From assembly GCF_014854695.1 (NCBI RefSeq), contig NZ_CP027557.1, positions 806,001 to 870,000 on the forward strand: DNA of 64,000 nt. The letters are read 5' to 3'. Position 1 is the first letter of the stretch. Each line of letters opens with the position of its first letter. Shown here piece by piece: positions 1-8,187 of this stretch. The stretch is from Rhodococcus rhodochrous. Its GTDB lineage: Bacteria > Actinomycetota > Actinomycetes > Mycobacteriales > Mycobacteriaceae. The translations under genes were made by a program, and so were the position numbers. The notes below the pieces were generated by a model. It did no database searches. It was not told the origin of the DNA and was given only the letters and a program-made list of their open reading frames with translations.

Positions 1-703
1 CGGGCATCGTCGAGTGACTTGCGCCGTCGGCGCTCGCCGTTGCCACGAAAGCGAATTCGTCACCGAGCGGGGCGAGTAGGCTGACCTCCACGCCGAGTTC
101 GGTGGCGAGGAGCTCCATTTCCTGACGTCCGCACTCCGCCGTGCGGATGGCGGCGGCGAGGGAGCGGTAGTCCGAGGCCATCAACGATCCCGGCGTGAAC
201 CGGCCGTAGCCCCGCTGGAAGAACAACAGCGGCAGGCAGTTCCGCTCGGTCGCCAGTTCCCGCACCGCGCCGAGGACGAAGTAGTGGTCACCGGCGTCGA
301 GCACGTCCGACCACTCACATTCGATCCACGCCGTCGTACCCTCGAGAATCGGTGCACCGGTGGGGGACTCGCGCCAGTCGACCCCCTCGAACTTGTTCTC
401 CCCCCGCATGAACGCCCCGCACACGTGTTCCTGGTCGGCGGCCATGATGTTGACGCAGAAGGTACGCGACTCGCGCAGTGCGGCGAAGGTGTACGACGAC
501 TTCATCGGCATGAACGACACCAACGGTGGGTCCATCGACACCGAGTTGAACGTCCCGACCACCATGCCGAGCGGCGTGCCGTCGGCTGCGCGTCCGGTGA
601 CGATGGCGACGCCGGTGGGGTAGCTGCCCAGGACGTGCCGCATGTGCTGGGGGTCGATCGGCGCGGCGACCGGAAGGTCGGCGAGCGTGGTTGCTTCAGA
701 CAT
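1..703 (-). CDS. Flavin reductase with IclR-effector-like tail (3' end outside window)
   Basis: The N-terminal ~170 residues are a flavin reductase domain (FMN-binding split barrel, HpaC/HsaB type) with SYPTGVAIVTG, FNSVSMDPPLVSF and HYFVLGAV motifs. It would supply reduced flavin to the monooxygenase two genes upstream. From about residue 185 a second region (MELLATELGVEVSLLAPLGD) looks like the start of an IclR effector-binding domain, which would make the protein a fusion. The frame is still open at base 1, so at least 234 residues are present and the C terminus is missing. The ATG follows AAAGGACT and overlaps the end of the MFS gene, so the two are cotranslated. The reductase call is strong. 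The IclR-like tail is inferred from a short stretch. Confidence 0.85.
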   Translation of the reverse strand, partial: MSEATTLADLPVAAPIDPQHMRHVLGSYPTGVAIVTGRAADGTPLGMVVGTFNSVSMDPPLVSFMPMKSSYTFAALRESRTFCVNIMAADQEHVCGAFMRGENKFEGVDWRESPTGAPILEGTTAWIECEWSDVLDAGDHYFVLGAVRELATERNCLPLLFFQRGYGRFTPGSLMASDYRSLAAAIRTAECGRQEMELLATELGVEVSLLAPLGDEFAFVATASADGASHSTMP

Positions 704-1985
704 CTGACGTAGTCCTTTCGGCGACCGGCGTCCTTTCGGGGACCGGCGTGGACGGAACGGGGACGATCTCGGCGGGATCGTCGAGACGGGACAGTCGCAG
801 GCCGCGCGGTCCGAAACGCAGGACCACCGCCGCGACGACCAGCAGCAGCGCGGCGAGCCCGACGGTGGACCGCAGGCCGATCAGGTCGGCGGCCGCGCCC
901 TGCAGAGCAGCGCCGAGGGCCACCGAACCGGTGTAGACCATCACGCTGACCGACAGCACCCGTCCCCGGATGTGGTCGGCGACGAGCACCTGCACGGTGC
1001 TCTGCCCGATGGTGAGGGAGAGGAGGAAGAAGACGCCCACGCCGACGGTGGCGGCGGTGGCCGTGACCGTCGTCGGGGCGATGGCGAAGAGTGCCAGCGT
1101 GATTCCGAAGCCGATGAAGGCGACGAGGGCGACGGTCGACCGGCCGACGCGGCGCAGGGCGCCTCCCAGCAGCGGGATGCCGGCCATGGTGCCGATGCCG
1201 AGTCCCAGGTTGAGGGCGGCCAGACCCAGCTCACCGCTGTCGAAGACATCCTCGGAGAACGTGATCACGTGCTGGAAGATCGGCATCCCCAGAGTGCCCG
1301 TTACGAGGACGACGGTCACCGCGGTGAGCACCCCCGGGGTGGATCGGGTGTAGCGCAGTCCTTCGACGAAGCGCCCGCTCTTCCTGCTGCCCCGAGCGGC
1401 GGGGGCGGGGGCGTTGACGGGTTTCGCGACGATCAGCGCCACGACGACGGAGAGCACCATGACGAAGGTGACCGCGAATGCGACCGCCGGTCCCCACCAG
1501 TACAGGACGACACCGGCCACTGCGGGTCCGAACGATCGCGCGAGGTTGAACTGGATCGTGTTCAGCGACGCGGCGGAGGCGAGCGAAGCGCGCGGCGCGT
1601 AGTCGTTGGTCAGTGCCTGCCAGCTCGGCATCGACACGCCCTGCCCGATGCCGGTGAGCGCAGCGAGGCCGAGCAACAGCCACGGCGAGTGCCATTCGGC
1701 GAGCCAGCACACGCAGATGGCCAGGGCCACCAGGGAACGCATCAGCTGCATCCACAACACGAGCAACCGCCGGTCGACCCGGTCGGCGAGCGCACCCGCG
1801 TAGGGGCCGAGCACCATGATCGGAACGAACTGCGCCGCGGTGGCGAGACCGACCCACGCGGCCGAACCCGTGATCTGGAAGAGCACGAACGGAACGGCCA
1901 GCGATTGGAACCACCCACCGGTGTTGGTGAGGAAGGCGCCGGTCAGGAAGACCACGAAGCCGCGGTGCCGCAGCGCTTCGAACAT
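696..1985 (-). CDS. MFS transporter, MFS_3-like
   Basis: A 429-residue polytopic membrane protein of the major facilitator superfamily, closest in appearance to the MFS_3 (PF05977) group. It has about 12 hydrophobic segments and a motif-A-like loop GALADRVDRRLLVL after segment 2. A charged loop (RGSRKSGRFVEGLRYTRST) separates the halves. The ATG is preceded by GGAGGAAAGGA. It lies between the monooxygenase and flavin reductase genes of a ring-cleavage cluster and overlaps the reductase start. It probably moves the cluster's substrate or exports a toxic intermediate; direction and substrate cannot be read from sequence. Confidence 0.88.
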   Translation of the reverse strand: MFEALRHRGFVVFLTGAFLTNTGGWFQSLAVPFVLFQITGSAAWVGLATAAQFVPIMVLGPYAGALADRVDRRLLVLWMQLMRSLVALAICVCWLAEWHSPWLLLGLAALTGIGQGVSMPSWQALTNDYAPRASLASAASLNTIQFNLARSFGPAVAGVVLYWWGPAVAFAVTFVMVLSVVVALIVAKPVNAPAPAARGSRKSGRFVEGLRYTRSTPGVLTAVTVVLVTGTLGMPIFQHVITFSEDVFDSGELGLAALNLGLGIGTMAGIPLLGGALRRVGRSTVALVAFIGFGITLALFAIAPTTVTATAATVGVGVFFLLSLTIGQSTVQVLVADHIRGRVLSVSVMVYTGSVALGAALQGAAADLIGLRSTVGLAALLLVVAAVVLRFGPRGLRLSRLDDPAEIVPVPSTPVPERTPVAERTTSDV

Positions 1986-2068
1986 GGTGTGCGCGTCCTT
2001 TCCTCCGGTACGGGACCGGAATGACGAGGAGGCGCGACCGGGTTCCGGCCGCGCCTCCCGACCGTTGA

Positions 2069-3313
2069 TCAGCTGTAGAGGCGGGCGGAGCGCTCGCGGG
2101 CGCCGGCGCGGTCCTCGTCGCTGAGCAGGAAGGCTGCGGCCGCCGGATTGCCCATCTCGAGGTTCGCCGCGGTCGCGGCGGCGAAGTCGGTGTTCTGGGT
2201 GAAGTGCTGGCGGGCCACGATCAGGTCGCGGTAGATGCGCGAGAGCGGGTTGGCCTCGTGCACGACACTGGCCGACATCGACGGCATGAGCTGCTGCGGG
2301 ACGTTCAGTGCGGCCTCGGCGGTGCGCGCCATGTCGTAGATGCCGCGGGCGGCCTCGAGATCGCCGGGGATCTCGAAGTTCTCGGCCTGCTCGAAGCCCT
2401 TGCGCAGCCACCGCAGAGCGGTCTCCTGCTGATCGGACAGGCGCACACGCACGTCGTTCATGCGCAGCAGCTCCACGCGGTCCTCGCTGAGCTTCTGGTT
2501 GTCGAAGCGGCGGGTGAACTTCTTCAGCTGGGCGACGTACTCGTCGTAGAAGGCCCAGGCGGCACCGAGGGCGGGCGCACCGGCGACGAGGTTGTAGAGG
2601 TAGCCCTGCGGGATCCGGTAGAGCGGGTTGACGTTCTGCTTCAGGCCGGGACCTGCCTGAGCGAGCAGGATCTGGCGGTCGAGCACGCGGTGCGCCGGCA
2701 CGAAGACGTTCTTCAGCGCGACCGAGCGCGAACCGGTGCCGCGCATGCCGAGCACGAACCAGTCGTCGATGATCTCGGCCTCGGACAGCGGCACGACGAA
2801 GTTGTGCATGATCGGCTTGCCGTCGACCTCGACCGACGCGCCGAGGATCACCCACTGGGCGTGCGTGATGCCCGAGGAGGACTTCCACGAACCGTCGAGG
2901 ATGTAGCCGCCCTCGACCGGCGTCGCCTTGCCGTGCGGCGCGTAGGACGAGGAGAGCAGCGTGGTCGGATCGTCGAGGAACAGCTCGTCCTGGAGCTGTT
3001 CGGTCATGTGCGAGACCTCCCAGCTGTGGACACCGAGCAGCATGAGGACCCAGCCGGTCGAGGTGCAGGACTTCGACACCTCGATGACCGCCTCGACGAA
3101 GTCGGCCGGGTGGGCCTCCTCGCCGCCGTACCGCGCGGGCTGCAGTGCCCGGGTCAGGCCGCAGTCGATCATCGCCTCCACGGCCTCGGGGGCCACCGTG
3201 CGCTGCTGATCGTTCTGGACGGCGTACTCGGCGACGATCGGGGCGATCTGCCTGGCGCGCTCGACGAGGGAGAGACCGGTGGTGGTGACGGGGGGTTCGG
3301 CGTAGGTGGTCAT
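2069..3313 (-). CDS. Flavin-dependent monooxygenase, HsaA / HpaH-C2 type
   Basis: This 414-residue protein has the acyl-CoA-dehydrogenase fold of two-component aromatic hydroxylases (HsaA, p-hydroxyphenylacetate hydroxylase C2). Typical stretches are CTSTGWVLMLLGVHSWEV near residue 85, GSWKSSSGITHAQWVILGA near 145 and the FVLGMRGTGSRSVALKNVFVP turn. Such enzymes take FMNH2 from a partner reductase and hydroxylate a phenol to a catechol. The partner is probably the flavin reductase downstream. The ATG at 3313 follows AAGGAGC. An upstream GTG would add only a short, uncharacteristic extension. The gene sits between the hydrolase and the MFS carrier. The substrate could be a steroid-derived phenol or another alkylphenol; sequence alone does not decide. 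Confidence 0.88.
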   Translation of the reverse strand: MTTYAEPPVTTTGLSLVERARQIAPIVAEYAVQNDQQRTVAPEAVEAMIDCGLTRALQPARYGGEEAHPADFVEAVIEVSKSCTSTGWVLMLLGVHSWEVSHMTEQLQDELFLDDPTTLLSSSYAPHGKATPVEGGYILDGSWKSSSGITHAQWVILGASVEVDGKPIMHNFVVPLSEAEIIDDWFVLGMRGTGSRSVALKNVFVPAHRVLDRQILLAQAGPGLKQNVNPLYRIPQGYLYNLVAGAPALGAAWAFYDEYVAQLKKFTRRFDNQKLSEDRVELLRMNDVRVRLSDQQETALRWLRKGFEQAENFEIPGDLEAARGIYDMARTAEAALNVPQQLMPSMSASVVHEANPLSRIYRDLIVARQHFTQNTDFAAATAANLEMGNPAAAAFLLSDEDRAGARERSARLYS

Positions 3314-3356
3314 CGGGGTGCTCCTTGGTACGAGAGTGGGCAAAGAGGTATCGGGG

Positions 3357-4358
3357 TCAGCGTGCGGACAGGGCGTCGGCGGGCACGTCGACCAGATCGG
3401 GACGGGGGGCGCGGCGGGTCGAGATGCCGGCGGCCTGCGCGGTCTCCCAGGAGACCTTGCCGTCGCGGAAGAACTCGAGGAAGACCTGGTTGTGCAGCTC
3501 GGGACGGTCGGTCTGGCCCTGATGGCCGGTGTTCTCCGGGTAGAAGAACTGCACCTTCGGCAGTGCGTCCTCCTGCAGGTGGGCGGCCTCCACGGCGTAG
3601 AGCACGTCCTTGTCGCCGAACATCGCGATGCCCGGGATGGAGATCCGGTCGAGCCGGCCCGTGGTGGTGAGGCGGAGCAGCTCGTCGGGGTCGGTCGGGC
3701 GCAGGACCCGGCCCATGTTGGCGTCGTAGTACTCCTGGTTGCGGTTCGCGGCGGCGGTGCGCATGGTGACCAGTTCGTCGGTGACGCCGGACGGGTCGAC
3801 GACCATCGACTCGATCATCGCGCGCATCATCGTCTCGGAACCGTCGTAGGTGCCGCCGCTGCCGGGCAGCGGTCCGTTCTTGGCCCGGTTGTCCACCGCG
3901 CGCATCTCGTCACGGGTGACCAGGTCGCCGATCATGCCGGCGATCACCGCGAAGCGCTCGACCCGTTCCGGGTGTGCGACAACGTAATTGACGGTGTTCT
4001 GGCAACCCATCGAGTTGCCGCCGAGGCAGAAGGTGTCGAGGGCGACGGCGTTGACGAAGTCCTGCAGGAAGTCGACCTGGCCGCCCTGCCCGTACGCGTA
4101 GAAGCGTCCGGGATCCTCCGTCAGGCCGAAGCCGGGGAAGTCGGGGCAGTAGACACGGAAGCCGTGGGCGCCGAGAAAGGGTGCCATGTAACGGAATCCG
4201 GCCGAACCGGAGCTACCGGGGATACCACCGTGCAGCAGAACGACGGCAGGACCGCTCTCGCCCGAGGTCGAGTAGTGGGCCTTGACGCCCGTCTGCAGCC
4301 GGACGTAGCGGCTGAGCAGTCCCGGAACGTGAATCTCCTGGTCGTCGGTCAACGACAC
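3357..4358 (-). CDS. Alpha/beta hydrolase, meta-cleavage product (C-C) hydrolase type
   Basis: A 333-residue alpha/beta hydrolase similar to BphD/HsaD. The oxyanion segment is LLHGGIPGSSG. The nucleophile elbow is GNSMG with Ser near residue 116, the acid is in FGDKD (about 249-251), and the catalytic His is in ENTGHQG (about 279). It would hydrolyse the C-C bond of the ring-cleavage product made by the adjacent extradiol dioxygenase. I chose the GTG at 4358 because GAGGAGG lies 7-8 bases upstream; an ATG further upstream gives a 24-residue extension without family resemblance. It shares the direction of the dioxygenase and monooxygenase genes. Confidence 0.87.
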   Translation of the reverse strand: MSLTDDQEIHVPGLLSRYVRLQTGVKAHYSTSGESGPAVVLLHGGIPGSSGSAGFRYMAPFLGAHGFRVYCPDFPGFGLTEDPGRFYAYGQGGQVDFLQDFVNAVALDTFCLGGNSMGCQNTVNYVVAHPERVERFAVIAGMIGDLVTRDEMRAVDNRAKNGPLPGSGGTYDGSETMMRAMIESMVVDPSGVTDELVTMRTAAANRNQEYYDANMGRVLRPTDPDELLRLTTTGRLDRISIPGIAMFGDKDVLYAVEAAHLQEDALPKVQFFYPENTGHQGQTDRPELHNQVFLEFFRDGKVSWETAQAAGISTRRAPRPDLVDVPADALSAR

Positions 4359-4492
4359 GGTGTCCTCCTCGATGTTGCGTGCATCACGTCGTGAGCAGCA
4401 GTGTGTGACGGGTTCTCGGATAGGGGTCATCGCGAGGTGCCACTGTTCGGCACCGGCGTCCGGTCCTCACCGGACGGGCTCGACGGGGTCCG

Positions 4493-5353
4493 TCAGCCGA
4501 CGCGCTGATGTCCCCAGAAGTGGGCGGCGTTCCACCGGCCGGGAACCCAGGTGTCCTCGTCGATCTCGAGTCCGCCGTAGCCGTACTCCATCTCCCAGCC
4601 GGACGGCGTCTTGACGTAGTACGAGATCATCTCGTCGTTGGTGTGCTTGCCGAGCGTGGCGCCCAGCGGCGCGGCTCCCTCGAGGATCCGGTCGTAGGCG
4701 CGTCCGACCGTATCGAGGTTGTCGACCTGCACCATGAGGTGGCCGAGGCGCGGGCCGAAGCCGGGACGGTGGGCGAAGGCCACCGAGTGATGGCGGGGAT
4801 TGCAGTGCAGGAACGTACCCGGGTCCGGGCCGATGTCGATGTAGTCGCTCAGGCCGAGGCCGAGGATGTCCATGTAGAGCTCGCGGAACGGAGCCGACTC
4901 GCTGACCGCGAACATCACGTGGCCGATGCCCATGCCCTCGGTGACGAAGCGCGCGCCGGTCGGGGAGACGAACGGCGCCGACTCCCGGTGCTGGCCGTAG
5001 TAGACCTCGATGCCGTGGCCGTCCGGGTCGGTGAAGGCCAGGTAGTCGGTCACCTGGCGGTAGGCGGCCTCCTCGGCGCTCGCGCGGTGGGTGGAGTAGC
5101 CGTGGTCGATCAGCGCCTTCTCGAGGGCTTCGATGTCCTCGGGTCCGCGGACCTCCCAGCCGACGGCGTCGATGTGCTCGACCTCGCCGCGGTGCAGGTC
5201 GATGCGCCAGGACCGCTCGTCGAGGCGGAGCTTGAGCCTGTCCTCGGTGTGCTCCACGATCTGCATTCCGTGGACGTCCGCAGCGAAGACCTTCCAGGCT
5301 TCGATGTCCCTCACGGTCGCGACCAGGTAACCGAATGCGCGGACCCGTCCCAT
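4493..5353 (-). CDS. Type I extradiol catechol dioxygenase (BphC/HsaC-like)
   Basis: A 286-residue two-domain vicinal-oxygen-chelate dioxygenase. The Fe(II) ligands are visible in the second domain: His145 (GIGHVMF), His205 (GHLMVQV) and Glu256 (WEMEYGYGG). His188/189 and Tyr245/246 sit where the catalytic acid-base residues of BphC/HsaC lie. It would cleave a catechol next to the hydroxyl pair to give a meta-cleavage product for the hydrolase encoded just downstream. The ATG follows a strong AGGAGGAAAG. It is the first gene of the minus-strand catabolic operon, divergent from the hydratase-like gene. Confidence 0.92.
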   Translation of the reverse strand: MGRVRAFGYLVATVRDIEAWKVFAADVHGMQIVEHTEDRLKLRLDERSWRIDLHRGEVEHIDAVGWEVRGPEDIEALEKALIDHGYSTHRASAEEAAYRQVTDYLAFTDPDGHGIEVYYGQHRESAPFVSPTGARFVTEGMGIGHVMFAVSESAPFRELYMDILGLGLSDYIDIGPDPGTFLHCNPRHHSVAFAHRPGFGPRLGHLMVQVDNLDTVGRAYDRILEGAAPLGATLGKHTNDEMISYYVKTPSGWEMEYGYGGLEIDEDTWVPGRWNAAHFWGHQRVG

Positions 5354-5545
5354 CTTTCCTCCTGATTGCCTGCGTCCTGTGGACCGACCACCTGCCGCTC
5401 GGGGCGGGTCGTGTCCGGCGATGAATGACAGAGTGGCCCCGGTCACGCCCTGCTGGCACGTATCGCGTGCCACGGCGTGAAACCGCCACGGGGTTCCGTC
5501 AGGTGGCACGGCCGGATTGCCTCAGCGGCCCGTGTGGTCTGCACC
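5354..5545. promoter_or_regulatory. Divergent control region of the ring-cleavage cluster
   Basis: 192 bases separate the dioxygenase start from the hydratase-like gene. They hold a 17-base dyad at 5455-5471 (GGCACG, 5-base spacer, CGTGCC). A larger inverted pair, CGTGCCAC at 5466-5473 and GTGGCACG at 5503-5510, partly overlaps it. These repeated half-sites are plausible operators for the IclR regulator encoded 1 kb away. The assignment is inferred from position and symmetry only. Confidence 0.4.
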
Positions 5546-6406
5546 ATGGTCGCCATGACCGCACTCTCGCCGGCCCCGGCACCGTGGGACGAAGCGCCCA
5601 AGCAGGTGGCACTGCGCACGGTCGCGAACATGCTGTTCAATGCCGGACTGACCGGGCGCCCGGCCCGAGCCGCCGACGAACTGCTTGCCCCCTACGCCGA
5701 GCAGGGCGCCGAGGACGTGGCCGTCACCAATTTCCGGCGCGGAACCGACGAAGGGTGCCGGGTCGCGGGCCGCGCGGTGACCGTGGTCGACACCCCGGCC
5801 GGTGAGGTGGCGGTCGGCGGCTACTACTTCGGCGGTGCGGTGCATGCCACCGGCACCGGGATCCCCGACACGCTCCTGGTCCGTCCGCGGGTCTCCGCGA
5901 CGCTCGCGCTGCGCGTCGGACGACGCATCGACCGGCCGGACGCGACGGTCGCAGAGATCCTCGGTGCAGTGGACGGCGTGCACGCAGCGCTGGTCGTCGC
6001 CTGCCCACGGGTCGGTGAGCCCGCAGGTTCGACGGTCCTCGAGTGCATCGCGGACAACGCTCACGCCGGGCACGTCGTCGTCTCCGACACCTGGATCGTG
6101 CCGTCCGGTGCCGACCCGGCCGGAACCCTCCTCGACATCGAGGTGGGCGGTGCCACGGCTCTGCACCGGCCGCACCCGTCCGCCTCGCTGCACCTGGTCT
6201 CGGCGCTGCGCCGAGCGATCGCGCTGTTCGGCTCGGTGTCCGTCGGGGAGATGCTCGTCCTCCCGTCGGCCGGTCCGGCACTCGAACTCGGTCCGGGAGC
6301 GACTGCGGTGCTTCGTTCGCAGGTGTTCGGGACGGTGACGGTCGAGCGGGCGAAGGGGGAGTACGAGGACGGCTTCGAACCCCTGACCCACGCGTACGGT
6401 CGATAG
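5546..6406 (+). CDS. 2-hydroxypentadienoate hydratase-like protein lacking metal ligands
   Basis: 286 residues resembling the MhpD/HsaE hydratase and 4-oxalocrotonate decarboxylase family. The match is clearest at VRPRVSATLALRVG (112-125), AVDGVHAALVVACPRV (141-156) and IADNAHAGHVVVSD. In active family members the corresponding segments read RVExE and ALEI, and those glutamates bind Mg. Here they are Ser117, Thr119 and Val, so hydratase activity is doubtful. It may be a structural partner, a pseudoenzyme or a different activity. Context (dioxygenase, C-C hydrolase) fits a lower meta-cleavage role. The start is uncertain: ATG 5546, ATG 5555 and GTG 5477 are in frame and none has a strong ribosome site. 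Confidence 0.65.
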   Translation: MVAMTALSPAPAPWDEAPKQVALRTVANMLFNAGLTGRPARAADELLAPYAEQGAEDVAVTNFRRGTDEGCRVAGRAVTVVDTPAGEVAVGGYYFGGAVHATGTGIPDTLLVRPRVSATLALRVGRRIDRPDATVAEILGAVDGVHAALVVACPRVGEPAGSTVLECIADNAHAGHVVVSDTWIVPSGADPAGTLLDIEVGGATALHRPHPSASLHLVSALRRAIALFGSVSVGEMLVLPSAGPALELGPGATAVLRSQVFGTVTVERAKGEYEDGFEPLTHAYGR

Positions 6407-6487
6407 GGACTTCCCTACCGTGCCGGTGGGTGTGGTTGACTTCGACACCTGGGGGTGACCGTCGTCATAGGTGAAAGGCAGTGAACC

Positions 6488-7342
6488 GTGAGTTCCGGAA
6501 ACCCTCAGGAATCGGCCGTCAACGTCAAGCCGAGCATCGCCGTCGGCCGTGCGCTCTCGCTGCTCGATGCCTTCCTCGACGCCGGGCACACCATGAGCCT
6601 GACCGAACTGGCCCAGCTCACCTCGCTGCCGAAATCGACGGCCTTCCGGATCCTCGGGCAGCTGACCGCCAGTGGCCACGTCATCCGCAACGGCAACCAG
6701 TACCGTCTCGGCATCAAGATGTTCGAGCTGGGCAACCACTTCGTCCACAGCCGTCCGACCGGGCTCAAGGAGGTCGCCGCACCCCTGCTCGGTGACCTGT
6801 TCCTGCACGTCGGTGCCACGGTGGGACTGTCCGTCCTCGAATCGTGGGACGTCATCCTCATCGACCAGATCACGAGTTCACGCAGCCGGATCGTCACGCC
6901 CGTCGTCGGAGGCCGGGCCCCGGCCCTGAGCACCGCGTCGGGCAAGGCCCTCGTCGCCTTCCTCGACACCGAGAACCGTGAGAGGGCGGTCGCCCACCAC
7001 GTCCGGCAGGAGCCGTGCTCGAGCCGTACCGTCCGGCACGCGGGCCGGTTGCGTTCGCAGCTCGCCGAGGTGCGCGAGAACGGTCATTCGTGGGCGTGCG
7101 ACGAATTCAGCATGGGGATGAGCGCGGTCGCCTCACCGGTGCTCGTCAACGGCCGGCCGATCGCCGCGGTGAGCGTCTCGGCGGCGACGGGCCGGCTCGA
7201 CAGGGTGAAGGCTGCCGCGGCGGTCCTGCGCACCTCCCGACTGATCGCCACGCAGTTCATCCGGGCGCGCGAGCTCGCACAGGACTACAGCACCTCGGAG
7301 CTGCAGTGGGACATCGAGGACGAGTTCGACCGGGTCTCCTGA
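6488..7342 (+). CDS. IclR-family transcriptional regulator
   Basis: 284 residues. An N-terminal winged helix (residues ~15-75) carries LTELAQLTSLPKSTAFRILGQL as the recognition region. An IclR effector domain follows, ending with the typical GMSAVASPVLVNGRPIAAVSVS segment. The GTG at 6488 has AAAGG upstream. It is encoded beside, and in the opposite direction to, the ring-cleavage operon. It is therefore the likely local regulator, acting at the dyads between 5354 and 5545. IclR proteins respond to small aromatic or acidic ligands; the ligand here is unknown. Confidence 0.9.
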   Translation: MSSGNPQESAVNVKPSIAVGRALSLLDAFLDAGHTMSLTELAQLTSLPKSTAFRILGQLTASGHVIRNGNQYRLGIKMFELGNHFVHSRPTGLKEVAAPLLGDLFLHVGATVGLSVLESWDVILIDQITSSRSRIVTPVVGGRAPALSTASGKALVAFLDTENRERAVAHHVRQEPCSSRTVRHAGRLRSQLAEVRENGHSWACDEFSMGMSAVASPVLVNGRPIAAVSVSAATGRLDRVKAAAAVLRTSRLIATQFIRARELAQDYSTSELQWDIEDEFDRVS

Positions 7343-7427
7343 TCGCACCCTGCTGTCGGAGGGATGCGGCATAGTTCGGGGAAGAAGCCACGCAACGCTC
7401 TCCAACCGCACAACTTCGGGAGTCGCT

Positions 7428-7718
7428 GTGAAGAACCGGGCTCGATTCGTCGATGTCGAAGGCCGTCCCGCGATCCGCTTCGAGCGGGAGTACCCGTATC
7501 CGCAGGAACGCCTGTGGAGCGCGGCGACCGGGAGACCGCCGCGATGGTCGCCGCGGGCTGGACGGTCTGCCTCGACGAGTTCGACGCCCTGCCGGCAGGC
7601 GAACCGCCGTCGCAGGAGACCGACTCGGAGGCCTGGCGGCCGGTCTACGAGCTCCTACATCGCAGAAGGATTCCCGGCGGGTGCTCCCGTGCCGGGACAA
7701 GGAGGGGAGACCTCATGA
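7428..7718 (+). pseudogene. Broken SRPBCC/AHSA1 gene
   Basis: The first ~30 codons from GTG 7428 read as the start of an SRPBCC (AHSA1/START-like) protein (GRPAIRFEREYPYPQERLWSA). From about 7520 the family's C-terminal helix appears in another frame (DRETAAMVAAGWTVCLDEFDAL ... WRPVYE). Near 7652 the frame returns to the first and reads SYIAEGFPAGAPVP to a stop at 7718. Roughly 100 central codons are missing. One extra C in GAGCTCC explains the second shift. The old stop overlaps the ATG of the DUF1801 gene (ATGA), so the two were once coupled. A sequencing error cannot explain the missing core. Confidence 0.72.
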
Positions 7719-8140
7719 GCGAGTCCGAGAAGGGCACCGGACCCAAGCTGTTGTCGGGTGGCAACCCGCAGATACCGAAGGGGATGGGCAGGGAACCGGT
7801 CGAGGCCTACATCGCGGCGATGCCCGAATGGAAGCATGACATCGGTCGGCGCCTCGACGAGCTGATCCGCGAGGAAGTTCCCGACGTCCACAACGCCGTG
7901 AAGTGGAACCAGCCGCTCTACGGCACCGCCGACGACAGCTGGTTCCTCACGTTCCGCTGCTTCACCAACTACGTGCAGCTGAGTTTCTTCAGGGGGAGTT
8001 CGCTCGACCCGCTGCCCGAGAAGGGGTCCAAGCATCCCGAGATGCGCTATCACGACATCCGCCGGCTCGAGGACCTCGACGAGGACAAGATCCGGAAGTG
8101 GGTGAGGCAGGCCGCCGAGCTGCCGGGCGAGAAGATGTAG
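7715..8140 (+). CDS. DUF1801 domain protein
   Basis: 141 residues of the DUF1801/YdhG-like fold (PF08818): EAYIAAMPEWKHDIGRRLDELI, then VKWNQPLYG and FLTFRCFTNYVQLSFFRG. The biochemical role of the family is unknown. The ATG at 7715 is preceded by AAGGAGGGG and overlaps the stop of the degenerate SRPBCC gene. SRPBCC and DUF1801 proteins are often neighbours. Here only the second partner survives. Confidence 0.85.
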   Translation: MSESEKGTGPKLLSGGNPQIPKGMGREPVEAYIAAMPEWKHDIGRRLDELIREEVPDVHNAVKWNQPLYGTADDSWFLTFRCFTNYVQLSFFRGSSLDPLPEKGSKHPEMRYHDIRRLEDLDEDKIRKWVRQAAELPGEKM

Positions 8141-8187
8141 CACGCCGATGTTCGGGGGAGTGATCGGGCACACGATAGTTTGGAAGC

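Noticed and set aside
7428-7718. Sequencing error as the cause of the SRPBCC frame changes
   Set aside because: One-base errors could explain the shifts but not the loss of about 100 central codons.
8141-8187. A cobalamin riboswitch ahead of the peroxidase-bluB pair
   Set aside because: Only 46 bases are available and no B12-box-like motif is present.
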